Positions 30,275 to 38,772 of a stretch of 64,000 nucleotides of DNA are shown piece after piece. The notes under the pieces were generated by a model. The model was not told the DNA's origin and did no database searches. It saw only the letters and a list, made by a program, of their open reading frames with translations. The position numbers and the translations under genes are program-made. Origin of the DNA: an uncultured Bacteroidales bacterium (GTDB lineage Bacteria; Bacteroidota; Bacteroidia; Bacteroidales; P3); contig CAJOIV010000005.1 of NCBI GenBank assembly GCA_905234665.1, positions 1-64,000 of the forward strand, given 5' to 3'. Positions within the stretch are counted from its first letter, which is position 1. Every line of letters begins with the position of its first letter.

Positions 30275-31549
30275 ATGAAGAAGTTTTTAGTTTTTAGTTT
30301 TTACCTTTTAGTTTTTCCCTGCGCCTTCGCGCAGCAGGAGGAAGATGTCGTTGTGGTCGACGACGAGGAATGTGGCTGCGAGTTGGTCTTCATCGACGGC
30401 ATCCAAACCACGCAGGACGGCGACTATTTCGGCTTCAAGCGTGCTGACGGCACGGTGATTGTCGACAATATCTATAAGTTCGTCGACAAGTTCCACGGCA
30501 ATTATTGTAAAGTCTTCGCCGACTATGGTCGGTGTGGCCTTATCAACCGCGAGGGCCGCGAAGTAATTCCTCCGGTCTATGAGGATGTCAGCTACCCCGC
30601 CGAGGGGCTCATCATGGTCAACGACAGCGGCCTCTACGGTTTCTTCGACACCCTTGGCCGGCAACGCATCCCCTTCACCTGGCGTGCCGCCTCTACCTTC
30701 AGCCAAGGACTTGCCGTGGTGGCTGTCGACCTCGACTCCGAAACCGTCCTCTATGGCTATGTCGACACCTTGGGACGCATGGCCATTCCTCCAAAGTTCC
30801 AGTATGCCTACCCCTTCTCCGAGGGGTTCGCCGTTGTGAAGGATTATGAGCGCTACGGCCTCATTGACCTCAAGGGCCGTGAGGTGGTGTCTACCAAATA
30901 TGAGATTCTCTCGGGAGTCTTCCAAGGACTTTTCTTTGCAGGCTCGCAGGACGGCCTGGCACTCTTCGACACTCGCCTGAAACCCTTGACCCCATTTGTC
31001 TACGAGTCCATTGTCGATATTTCCGACAATCGCATCCTTGTGGAGCGTGGAGGAAAGTATGGCTACCTCGACCTGCGCGGGCGCGAGGTTATTCCTTGCA
31101 TCTACAACAATGCTTATCTCTTCCAGGATGGCCGTGCGGCTGTCAACATCGACAAGCGCTGGGGTATTCTCGACACTCTCGGTCGCACCGTTCTCCCCAT
31201 TGAGTACGACAACAGCGGTATACGGTCCGAGCTCTATATTTTTCATGAAGGACGAGCCTTGGTGGAAAAGGACGGGCTCTATGGATTCTGCGACCTTTCG
31301 GGCGATATCGTCATTCCCATCCAATACCTCGACGCCTACCAGTTCCACGACGGACTGGCCCCCGTCAAGTCGGGATACTGGGGCTATGTCGACACCACTG
31401 GAATGCCTTATATCATTCCGGTTTTCGATTATGCGTCCCCCTTCGAATACGGCCGTGCCGAGGTTATCTATAACGGCGAGATCCACAAGATGGATACCAA
31501 AGGCCGCTGTGTGAAAAACTGCAAAAACGCCCCCAAGTCATGGAGATAA
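30275..31549 (+). CDS. Exported WG-repeat protein
   Basis: 424 residues. The signal peptide (MKKFLVFSFYLLVFPC, then AFAQ) is one of the five encoded by the TTTTTAG word. About nine WG repeats follow, each with a pattern like YGLIDLKGREVVPxKYE (YGLINREGREVIPPVYEDV, YGYVDTLGRMAIPPKF, YGYLDLRGREVIPCIY). WG repeats form beta-rich structures of unknown biochemical role and are common in exported Bacteroidota proteins. It follows the Bat operon after an ACTAG array and overlaps the rseC start by 10 bp. Confidence 0.9.
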   Translation: MKKFLVFSFYLLVFPCAFAQQEEDVVVVDDEECGCELVFIDGIQTTQDGDYFGFKRADGTVIVDNIYKFVDKFHGNYCKVFADYGRCGLINREGREVIPPVYEDVSYPAEGLIMVNDSGLYGFFDTLGRQRIPFTWRAASTFSQGLAVVAVDLDSETVLYGYVDTLGRMAIPPKFQYAYPFSEGFAVVKDYERYGLIDLKGREVVSTKYEILSGVFQGLFFAGSQDGLALFDTRLKPLTPFVYESIVDISDNRILVERGGKYGYLDLRGREVIPCIYNNAYLFQDGRAAVNIDKRWGILDTLGRTVLPIEYDNSGIRSELYIFHEGRALVEKDGLYGFCDLSGDIVIPIQYLDAYQFHDGLAPVKSGYWGYVDTTGMPYIIPVFDYASPFEYGRAEVIYNGEIHKMDTKGRCVKNCKNAPKSWR

Positions 31550-31977
31550 CAAAATGCAGCCCGGGTGGCGAAAGTGAAAGACACCCCGGCACGGTGGTGG
31601 GAATCCTTCCTGGCAAAGTGCAGGTGCGCATAGCACGCCTCAGTGGTTGTGCCTCGTGCGCGTCGCGGGCCGATTGTGGACTGACCGAACAGAAAGACAT
31701 GGTCATCCCTGTGCGTACTCCCCGCTGGCAGGAATACCATGTGGGCGACAAAGTTACTGTGTGCGTGGGTTCCGGCAAAGGCCTCCAGGCGGTATTCATA
31801 GCCTACATACTTCCCGCTGTCATTCTCGTGGCTGGCCTCACCCTCACCCTGCTTGCAGGCTGCTCCGAGCCCCTGAGCACTCTCATAGCCCTCGGGGCGG
31901 ATGCCCTCTATTTCGGAATACTCTATCTCTGCCGGCGCAATCTCGACCGCCGTTTCGATTTCCACCTGGAAGACTGA
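31540..31977 (+). CDS. rseC: RseC/MucC family membrane protein
   Basis: 145 residues. A Cys cluster (SGCASCASRADCG, residues 35-47) in the N-terminal part is followed by two membrane helices (about 82-102 and 106-122). This is the RseC/MucC pattern. In Bacteroidota the gene usually precedes rnfB and the rest of the Rnf complex, but no rnf gene is seen here. It begins inside the last codons of the WG-repeat gene, so the two are likely translated together. Confidence 0.85.
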   Translation: MEITKCSPGGESERHPGTVVGILPGKVQVRIARLSGCASCASRADCGLTEQKDMVIPVRTPRWQEYHVGDKVTVCVGSGKGLQAVFIAYILPAVILVAGLTLTLLAGCSEPLSTLIALGADALYFGILYLCRRNLDRRFDFHLED

Positions 31978-32047
31978 TTTGCGATTCTCAACATTCCCCT
32001 GTTGATTAATTTTCTTTTGCAACCCCCTCCACCTCAATAAAAAGTAC

Positions 32048-32055
32048 TACTTTTG
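32048..32055 (+). promoter_or_regulatory. Bacteroidota -7 element before the pseudo-caspase gene
   Basis: TACTTTTG followed by CAC lies 56 bp ahead of the start codon. The nearest upstream TTTG is too far for a good -33 element. Confidence 0.6.
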
Positions 32056-32110
32056 CACTTTGAAATGCTATACATCCTTTAACAGAAACGATAACGAAAA
32101 AGATACCGCA

Positions 32111-33832
32111 ATGAAGTACGCAAGCACACAGGCAATCACGCGCCGTGGCATCCTTATGGCACTCGTAATGATGCTGTCGTTCAGCTCTTTCGCGCAGGCT
32201 CCCGTCGCAGACTCCCTTTCTACCGAGAGCGAGAGCCGTTACAACAACGACATCCATTCTTTCATCCTTCACCGGCTCGGACAGGAGGTGAAACAGCGTG
32301 AAAAGATGATGAACAAGACCGTGCAGCATTATCTTATCAACCTTCCCAACGCCGAAAAACTGTACGACGAGACTTTCGTCCGTATCAATTCTTCCGTGCA
32401 GGAAGACACCACCGAGGACGGTCGGCCGGAAATCAACTACGTCTACGAAATCGCCTACAACTGCCACCACTTCGAGGGCACGGAAGACGACTATCCCTCG
32501 GCGGCCTACCTCTGGAATTCGTCCAATTCGTGCCGTGCCATCTGCAACATCACGCGCAATATGATTCAGGACAACCTGTCCGACATCTTTGCGGCGGGTA
32601 CGCGCATCGAAGTGACCATCACGTCGACGACCGATGCGGCAGAGATCTCGCATATCCCTTACCGGGGCGAATATGGCGACTACCGTTATATGCCTGCCGT
32701 CTATAACGAAGAGAATGTACGTATCTCCGTCAATCAGAAAGAGGGCATCACTACCAACGCCCAACTCGCGTATATCCGTGCGCAGAGCGTGCGCGATTAT
32801 CTTGACAACAACGTGTCCGCAATCAAGAATGGCAACACGGAGTATTTCTTTACCACAAAATGCTTCGATATGACGGGCCCGCATTACCGCCGCAGCTCTC
32901 TGCGGATTGTGGTGCATGGAGCCTTCGATGCCCAGGCACGCCAGATGGAGGCTCGTCTCCAGGATGACGAATATGTCGACTTCAACATCCCTGCCATCGA
33001 AGAGAACTCCAACTCGAAGACTTATGCCCTCATCATCGCCGACGAGGAATACACCGCCCCCCTGCCCAACTGCGACTTCGCATCCAACGACGGCGAGGTC
33101 CTGTCGGAGTATTTCGTTCGCACGCTCGGCCTGCCCGCCCGCCATGTGAAAGTGCTGCACAATGCCGGCCGCCAGGAGATCAAGGACAATGGCATCCGCT
33201 GGCTGAAGGATATCATCACGGCTCAGAAAGGCGACGTGCATATCATTCTCTATTATGCAGGCCACGGGGTGAGCAACGCAAAGTTCGGCCCCTACTTGGT
33301 ACCGTCAGGTGTGGATGTGAGCAAGATCCGTGCCTTCCGCTCCAAGACCGGCAATCTCCCCGAGAATATCAACCTGAAGAAGAAGGATGCGGAGAAAATC
33401 CTCTCTCAGTGCATCTCGTTCGACACGCTCACGGGTTGGTTCAACCGTGTCGAGGCTCTCAGCTATACCTTCATCATCGACGCCGGTTTTGATGGTATCC
33501 AGCGCAACGGCAAACCTTTCTTCACCATCAAGAAGGAAACCAAGAAGGCCCGCCTGCCCCGCGTGAGGAGCGACATTGTCATCTTCATGGCCGCCAACCC
33601 CGACAAGACTGCCTATTCGTTCATCGACCAGCACCACGGATTTTTCACCTACTACATCCTCAAGGAACTGAAGTACACCCGCGGCGAGGCCACCTTCCAG
33701 GAACTCTTCGAGAATGTGACGAAGAACCAGGCCTACGAGTCTTCCCTCCAGGGTAAACTCCAGGAACCGGTGATGGTCATTGGCGGCAAATTGGGCGAGA
33801 ATTGGGGCAACCGCACCTTCATCAACAACTGA
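32111..33832 (+). CDS. Exported OmpA-like and caspase-like (C14) protein lacking the catalytic Cys
   Basis: 573 residues from ATG at 32111, with a signal peptide (about residues 8-29, ending SSFAQ). Residues about 120-240 show an OmpA-like pattern (RIEVTITSTTD, then TNAQLAYIRAQSVRDYL). Residues about 300-500 follow the caspase/metacaspase fold: YALIIADEEYTAPLPNCDFA, then IILYYAGHGV with the catalytic His at 385, then FIIDAGFDG. In active members the last motif is DACFSG; here the Cys position (459) is Gly, so protease activity is not expected. It could bind peptides or act in a scaffold. The gene is alone, with its own promoter and terminator. Confidence 0.85.
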   Translation: MKYASTQAITRRGILMALVMMLSFSSFAQAPVADSLSTESESRYNNDIHSFILHRLGQEVKQREKMMNKTVQHYLINLPNAEKLYDETFVRINSSVQEDTTEDGRPEINYVYEIAYNCHHFEGTEDDYPSAAYLWNSSNSCRAICNITRNMIQDNLSDIFAAGTRIEVTITSTTDAAEISHIPYRGEYGDYRYMPAVYNEENVRISVNQKEGITTNAQLAYIRAQSVRDYLDNNVSAIKNGNTEYFFTTKCFDMTGPHYRRSSLRIVVHGAFDAQARQMEARLQDDEYVDFNIPAIEENSNSKTYALIIADEEYTAPLPNCDFASNDGEVLSEYFVRTLGLPARHVKVLHNAGRQEIKDNGIRWLKDIITAQKGDVHIILYYAGHGVSNAKFGPYLVPSGVDVSKIRAFRSKTGNLPENINLKKKDAEKILSQCISFDTLTGWFNRVEALSYTFIIDAGFDGIQRNGKPFFTIKKETKKARLPRVRSDIVIFMAANPDKTAYSFIDQHHGFFTYYILKELKYTRGEATFQELFENVTKNQAYESSLQGKLQEPVMVIGGKLGENWGNRTFINN

Positions 33833-33875
33833 CCCTGTGCCCGTTGTATCTCCAACGGGCCTCCTAACCCCTCAT

Positions 33876-33918
33876 CGAGGGCGTCCCACCATACCCGGGA
33901 CGCCCTCGTTTCTTTTTT
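33876..33918 (+). terminator. Rho-independent terminator after the pseudo-caspase gene
   Basis: Arms GAGGGCGTCCC and GGGACGCCCTC are followed by a T-rich stretch (GTTTCTTTTTT). It lies 43 bp after the stop codon. Confidence 0.88.
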
Positions 33919-33951
33919 GCCCCTCCCGTGCCCCCTCTGGGCTCCCTCGTC

Positions 33952-34057
33952 AGTTATATTACAGTTATATTATAGTTATATTATATTTATACTATACTTC
34001 ATGGTATAACTATAATATAACTATAATATAAGTACAATATAACTATAATATAAGTAC
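33952..34057. repeat. Inverted array of 11-bp AT-rich units between convergent genes
   Basis: The left half repeats AGTTATATTAT three to four times; the right half repeats its complement ATAATATAACT or ATAATATAAGT four to five times, around a short centre TTCATG. The whole could form a long AT-rich hairpin. It lies between a plus-strand and a minus-strand gene end. No ORF or second terminator was recognised in it. Confidence 0.85.
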
Positions 34058-34098
34058 AAAGAGAGGGGAAACGGTGGAGTCTGCTTGTGTGCGGTTTG

Positions 34099-37000
34099 CT
34101 ACCGCAGCACTTCGATGATGCCTTGGTGCATGGTGTGGATGGTGACGCCGTGGGCCTTGAAGACGTAGAAATAGGTGGCATCGGGGGCGCGGTGGGCGGC
34201 GGGGTCCCACCAGTCGTCTTCCGTGGCGATGTTATGGGCGTGGAACACCAGCTGGCCCGTGCGGTCGTAGATGAGCAGGTCGTTGAACTTGAAACAGTTG
34301 TTGTCCAACAGGCCGCCGATGACGAAGCGGTCGTTGATGCCGTCGCCGTTGGGTGTCACGAGGGTGGGGAAGGTGAGCGTGGTGTCGCAATGGTCGCCGT
34401 CCCAGTGTATGTGAAGGGTGTAGTGTATGAGGCTGTCGCAGCCCTGTTCGTTGACGAGGATGAAGCTGGCTTGCAGGGTGTCGGCAGCGGCGGCGAAACT
34501 GGCGGCGCTGAAGAGGGAGTCGAGGAACGCCCACGGCAACTGCTTCTCAAGGATGGTGTCGTGGAGGGTGGTGTCGCTGTCGGCGAGAAGGGTGACGTGG
34601 TAGTGGACGGTGGAGTCTTCACCGTGCTGCCCGGTGTAGACGACCGTCGTGTCGCCCGAAAGCGCGAGTCCGGCGATGGAGTAGGGTATCATTGCAGGAC
34701 AGAGGTAGAGGTATGCCGTGTCGTAGACATTGGGCCAGACGTGGAGGATGTAGTGCAGGTGGGTGTCGCATTCAGGGGCTGTGCCGGAGAGGATGAGCAT
34801 GGTGTCGATGCCGGCAGTGTCGGCGATGGTGAGGCTGAGGAAGTTCCAGGGAAGCTGGTTCTCGACGATGGTGTCGTAGACTGTGCTGTTGGTCTGCTGT
34901 CCGACGATGACGGTGAGGACGATGAGGGTGTCGCCGTGGTCGAGGTGGAGGGTGGTGTCGCCATAGACGGTGGCGCCCTCGATGGTGATGGGGAACAAAT
35001 CGGGACAGACGTTGAGGGTGTCGTAGTGGCGGCAGATGGGGTCGACGAAAATGGTGCGTGTGAGGGTGTCGGTGCAGGGCCGCCCGGCCATGCCGGTGAC
35101 GAGGCGCAGGGTGTGGGGGCCTGGGGCGAGGGTGACCACGAGGGTGTCGGTGTCGGCGACCGGCGGCAGGCTGTCGACAAAGAATTGCCATTGGCTTGCG
35201 GGCTCGTAGACGAGCGAGTCGGTGGAGTATTCTGTGACGATGCGGCTGTCGGCCACCAGACGCAGGCGGAGGTGACAGCCCACGGTGTCGACAGTGTCGA
35301 TGGTAAAAGCCGATACGGGGTATTGCGGTATGGGGGGCGATGTGGAGATGAGGGTGTGGCAGTTGGTGCCTGCCGGGGCGCCGATGAATCCGAGACGGCA
35401 GTGGAAGCGGTTGCGCGAGGTGGTGGTGAAGTCGCGTGTGGTGGCCACGATGTTGCCCGGCTGCCCGTCGGGATACCACTGGTAGGTGAATCCGTCGGGG
35501 GCGGAATAGTAGCTGGTGTCGAGGCAGTGGATGGCCTGGATTTGCCGTTGGTGGCATCCGAGGGTGAAATAGGCATAGCCGAAGTGAGCACCCTGCGAGC
35601 AGTCGTAGGTTGTCAGGCGGATGGAGACGACCTGGCCGTGGGCTCCCGAGAGGTCGGCTCCGATGGTGGTCCAGTCTTTCCAGAGGACACCGCCTGAGCT
35701 GCTGCTCGAGTTCCACTCAAGGGAAGTGGAAGCGACGTAGGTGGCTGAGTAGCAGTCGGAATTGATGGGTGTCCCTGCCGAGTCGAGGATTTCGAAGGTG
35801 AATTTGGGCTGTTGCTGTTCGTAGTGGTTGGGGTTTTCCAGCACGGCGGCATAGCGCAGGATGAGGAGGTCGGAGTGCGTGGTGTCGACCTTATAGTAGA
35901 AGGTGATGCTTTCGTACTCTCTGCCTGATTGGTCGTTACCAAGCTTTATCGAGGCGCTCTCGCCAGGCGGGATGACAGAGAGCAGCCCGCCGGTGTTGGC
36001 ATCGGTTCCCGGTGTGGTGATTAGGGTGTGGCGGTCCACCATGATGCCGATGGCTTCGGTCATCGGGTTGTTTTCGTCCCATGTGCCATAGGTGCAGTGG
36101 GTGCGGAGGTTGCCGAGGTCGTATACCGACGGGCAGGCGGAATAGAGCGAGTCGTAGTAGTGGCAGGCCAAGCGGCTGACCGTGACGGTCTTTGTGACGG
36201 TGTTGGTACACCCTTCGGCCCGAAGGTAGTACATCGTGAAGGTGTAGCTTCCGGGGTTGAGAGTGATAAGGGTGTCGCTGGCGCTGAGTCGGTTCCCATT
36301 GAATTCGCAGTAGTGGGGGACGCTGGGATCGTGGGGGGTGACGATGGTGTCGCCCGCCGGGGTGTAGAGGGTGCTGGTGAAATCCTTTTGGATACGGAAT
36401 CGGACACGGCAGACGGTGTCGGCCTCGATGGTGTCGACGGGTATCAGTTCCAGACTGCCGGTCGATTCGCTGAAGGTGATGGGACGGGTCGCAAGGGTGG
36501 CGACAAAGCATGTCGTGTCGGGCACCACGTAGGAGAACAGGTGGCACGTGTACTCCCGGCGGTCGTGCGGCACAAAGGTGCGCGAATTGCTCAGTACGCT
36601 GTCGGGATGGCTGTTGTGTACCCACATGTAGATAAATCCCTCGGGTGCAGTATGGGTGTGTCCTTGGGAACAGCTGTATTGTGTGGTGATGGAGTCTACC
36701 CGTATGCAGGAGAATTGTATCCGGTTCAGGCAGCGGGTGTTGAGTCCGGACGGTTTCCCTGCGGTGAATCGGATGGAGAGGGTCTGCCCGTGGAAGGGGC
36801 GCAGGTCGAAGGCGTAGTAGCGGTTGGGTGAGCTGTAGCTGACGTTGCCGTTGGCCGCCGTGGTGGTGGTCCCGTACCGGTCGTGGTAGGTGAAGCGTAT
36901 CTGGTAGCACGAGTCGCCCACCTGCTGGCCGGTGGAGTCGAGAATTTCTATCATGGAATACGACAGACTGTCGGCAGGGCTTTCTCCCACGCTGTTGATG

Positions 37001-37302
37001 TTGACAATGTCGCGGACGAGGAGGATGTGGGTGAGGGTTGTGTCTACCTGATAGATCCAGGTGAGGGAGGCCCCGAAGCCTATGGTGTCGACAGAGGAGT
37101 GGCCCAGCCGGACGTAAGGCGTCTGGATGGCGTGGAGGTTGCTGACAATCCCCGTGTCGAGGTAAGGATTGGCGAATGGCCCCGAAGTGCAGATGACGCG
37201 CGAAGTGTTGAGGTCGCCTGTGGCCGGGCAAGTCGTGAAGTCCTGCGCCCGAGCCGCAAGGGAAAGTAAAAGGTAAAAAGTAAAAACTAAAAGGCGGCGC
37301 AT
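34099..37302 (-). CDS. T9SS type B secreted protein, probable surface protein
   Basis: 1067 residues from ATG at 37302; a TTG start four codons earlier lies in the repeat array. The signal peptide (MRRLLVFTFYLLLSL, then AARAQ) belongs to the TTTTTAG group. The C-terminus (TNGDGINDRFVIGG-type motif seen as TPNGDGINDRFVIGG, LIYDRTGQLVFHA, IIEVLR) is a type B CHU_C sorting domain. The middle is beta-rich, with two long lectin-like or jelly-roll-like stretches and two shorter repeats near the end (VENQLPWNFL and LEKQLPWAFL). No enzyme motif was seen. It is directly downstream of an outer-membrane barrel gene, which could be its surface partner. Confidence 0.85.
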   Translation of the reverse strand: MRRLLVFTFYLLLSLAARAQDFTTCPATGDLNTSRVICTSGPFANPYLDTGIVSNLHAIQTPYVRLGHSSVDTIGFGASLTWIYQVDTTLTHILLVRDIVNINSVGESPADSLSYSMIEILDSTGQQVGDSCYQIRFTYHDRYGTTTTAANGNVSYSSPNRYYAFDLRPFHGQTLSIRFTAGKPSGLNTRCLNRIQFSCIRVDSITTQYSCSQGHTHTAPEGFIYMWVHNSHPDSVLSNSRTFVPHDRREYTCHLFSYVVPDTTCFVATLATRPITFSESTGSLELIPVDTIEADTVCRVRFRIQKDFTSTLYTPAGDTIVTPHDPSVPHYCEFNGNRLSASDTLITLNPGSYTFTMYYLRAEGCTNTVTKTVTVSRLACHYYDSLYSACPSVYDLGNLRTHCTYGTWDENNPMTEAIGIMVDRHTLITTPGTDANTGGLLSVIPPGESASIKLGNDQSGREYESITFYYKVDTTHSDLLILRYAAVLENPNHYEQQQPKFTFEILDSAGTPINSDCYSATYVASTSLEWNSSSSSGGVLWKDWTTIGADLSGAHGQVVSIRLTTYDCSQGAHFGYAYFTLGCHQRQIQAIHCLDTSYYSAPDGFTYQWYPDGQPGNIVATTRDFTTTSRNRFHCRLGFIGAPAGTNCHTLISTSPPIPQYPVSAFTIDTVDTVGCHLRLRLVADSRIVTEYSTDSLVYEPASQWQFFVDSLPPVADTDTLVVTLAPGPHTLRLVTGMAGRPCTDTLTRTIFVDPICRHYDTLNVCPDLFPITIEGATVYGDTTLHLDHGDTLIVLTVIVGQQTNSTVYDTIVENQLPWNFLSLTIADTAGIDTMLILSGTAPECDTHLHYILHVWPNVYDTAYLYLCPAMIPYSIAGLALSGDTTVVYTGQHGEDSTVHYHVTLLADSDTTLHDTILEKQLPWAFLDSLFSAASFAAAADTLQASFILVNEQGCDSLIHYTLHIHWDGDHCDTTLTFPTLVTPNGDGINDRFVIGGLLDNNCFKFNDLLIYDRTGQLVFHAHNIATEDDWWDPAAHRAPDATYFYVFKAHGVTIHTMHQGIIEVLR

Positions 37303-37325
37303 TTCAACTTTCAACTTTCAACTCA
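37303..37325 (-). repeat. Heptamer array (AAAGTTG) between barrel gene and T9SS gene
   Basis: On the minus strand TTTTGAGTTGAAAGTTGAA is followed by another unit and ATG. The TGA stop of the upstream barrel gene and the approach to the next start are both made of array units. Confidence 0.85.
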
Positions 37326-38729
37326 AAACAGGTATCCGATGGTGAAATAGAGATTGGCGAGGTTCTCGTTGTCCTGCTCGCGGAGGGGCGAGGCGTAGTC
37401 GCAGCTGACGACGAAGGCACCGCCCACGGTGGCCTTGGCGCCGCAGCCCACGGTGAAGTGGGGTGTGTAGGCACTCTCCTCCATGCGGAAATACTTGGCC
37501 GCCACGCCTGTGGTCAGTTCTTCGGGAAGGGACTGCGGCTGGAGTATCATCATCTGGTCGACGAAGGGGTTGAGGGAGAGGATGACCGTCTGGCGTCCCA
37601 CGCGGAGGTGGAAGACGTTGATGCGCAGCTCGACGCTGGCGTAGTCGTAGCCACGGCCCAGGAGGCGGTTGCGCAGCATGCCGCGCGGCAGGTTGTCGGC
37701 ACCGATGCCCTCGAACATGTCGCGTTGGCACAGGAGCTGATAGATGACGCCGTTCTGGTAGAAGGGGGTCTTGCCCGCGAGTGTCAGCTGTCCGCCCACC
37801 ATGTAGGCCAGCGTCACCACGTCGGGCCAGAGGGTGACATGGTGCTTCCAGTTGAAGTTGAGGCGCAGGTTGTTGTAGTCAGCCAGGTTGCCGAAGCCAA
37901 AGGTTCCGGTCAGGAAGAGGTCGCCGTAATAGCACCGCCCGTCGGCTATGCTGGCACCGGCATGGAGGTAGGGGTGGAAGCCGCCGGAGGTCTCTTCGGG
38001 AGTCACGAGTCCCCAGAGGCGGTACAGGTCGAAGAGGCTGATGGTGTCTTTCAGCTGGTTGATGGGGGCCAGCCCCTTGTTGTAACTTTCTACGTCGACA
38101 CGACCTGTGGAGAAATGCTGTAGGCCGAGGCCCGCATGCCAGTAGATGTCGGCTCCGTGAGGCCCGAGACTGTCGATATGGGCAATCCTGCCCCGGATGT
38201 CGGCCGCGCCGCGCAGGTAGTTGCGTTTGATTCGGTAGAATGTGGAGGATATGTAGGATGGGTTCTCGTGGATGTAGTACGACTCGGGGTAGAAGGGAGT
38301 CGCGAGGAGGTAGTCGTAATATGCCTGGTAGCCGTTGAAGCCGTAGAAATCGTAGAGGGCATCGGGCTGGTAGGTGAGGTCGAAGTCCAGCTTATAGTCG
38401 TCGATGAGTTTGCGGGTGTCGTAGTAGGCGCGGAAAAGCCCGGCGCGGCGGCTCGAGTATCCCCCCTCGGCATAAAGCATCTGGTTTATCCCGCCGTCGG
38501 TGTCGAAATCGAACCACGACCCTGCCACGCGACCGCTGAATCCCAACTGGTCGTTGTACGACAGGAAAGGCATTGCGCACCAGTGCGTACCCCTCTTCTG
38601 GATGGCTCGTGAGGTCTCCTGCATGGTGATTCCGTCAATAGAGGCATAGGGGTCATATTCCTCTTCCTGCGCGACTGCGCAGGCCCCCAGAACTAAAAGG
38701 TAAAAACCAAAAGCTATAAATCTCTTCAT
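37323..38729 (-). CDS. Outer-membrane beta-barrel, Omp85/BamA C-terminal-like
   Basis: 468 residues with a signal peptide (MKRFIAFGFYLLVLGA, then CAVAQ) of the TTTTTAG group. There are many alternating hydrophobic strands and a terminal aromatic residue (ANLYFTIGYLF), as in outer-membrane barrels. The beginning (MPFLSYNDQLGFSGRVAG) and the segment GMLRNRLLGRGYDYASVELRI resemble the barrel and the L6 region of BamA/TamA family proteins without POTRA domains. The family call is tentative. Its stop is inside a heptamer array next to a T9SS type B gene, so a role in that protein's surface display is possible. Confidence 0.7.
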   Translation of the reverse strand: MKRFIAFGFYLLVLGACAVAQEEEYDPYASIDGITMQETSRAIQKRGTHWCAMPFLSYNDQLGFSGRVAGSWFDFDTDGGINQMLYAEGGYSSRRAGLFRAYYDTRKLIDDYKLDFDLTYQPDALYDFYGFNGYQAYYDYLLATPFYPESYYIHENPSYISSTFYRIKRNYLRGAADIRGRIAHIDSLGPHGADIYWHAGLGLQHFSTGRVDVESYNKGLAPINQLKDTISLFDLYRLWGLVTPEETSGGFHPYLHAGASIADGRCYYGDLFLTGTFGFGNLADYNNLRLNFNWKHHVTLWPDVVTLAYMVGGQLTLAGKTPFYQNGVIYQLLCQRDMFEGIGADNLPRGMLRNRLLGRGYDYASVELRINVFHLRVGRQTVILSLNPFVDQMMILQPQSLPEELTTGVAAKYFRMEESAYTPHFTVGCGAKATVGGAFVVSCDYASPLREQDNENLANLYFTIGYLF

Positions 38730-38772
38730 AATCTATCCTGTCTATCGTATCTAACCTATCTATCCCAATCCC
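38730..38772 (-). repeat. Tandem array (GATAGAT-type) between nuclease and barrel genes
   Basis: On the minus strand degenerate units of GATAGAT with 0-3 extra bases run from the last codons and TAG stop of the nuclease gene to the ATG of the barrel gene, ending GGATAGATTATG. Confidence 0.8.

Noticed and set aside
33952-34057. CRISPR array or replication origin in the AT-rich 11-bp array
   Set aside because: The units are too short, lack spacers, and no DnaA boxes or dnaA gene were seen nearby.
37302-37314. Four-codon extension of the T9SS type B protein from a TTG
   Set aside because: It would lie in the AAAGTTG array, and the ATG at 37302 starts the signal peptide directly.
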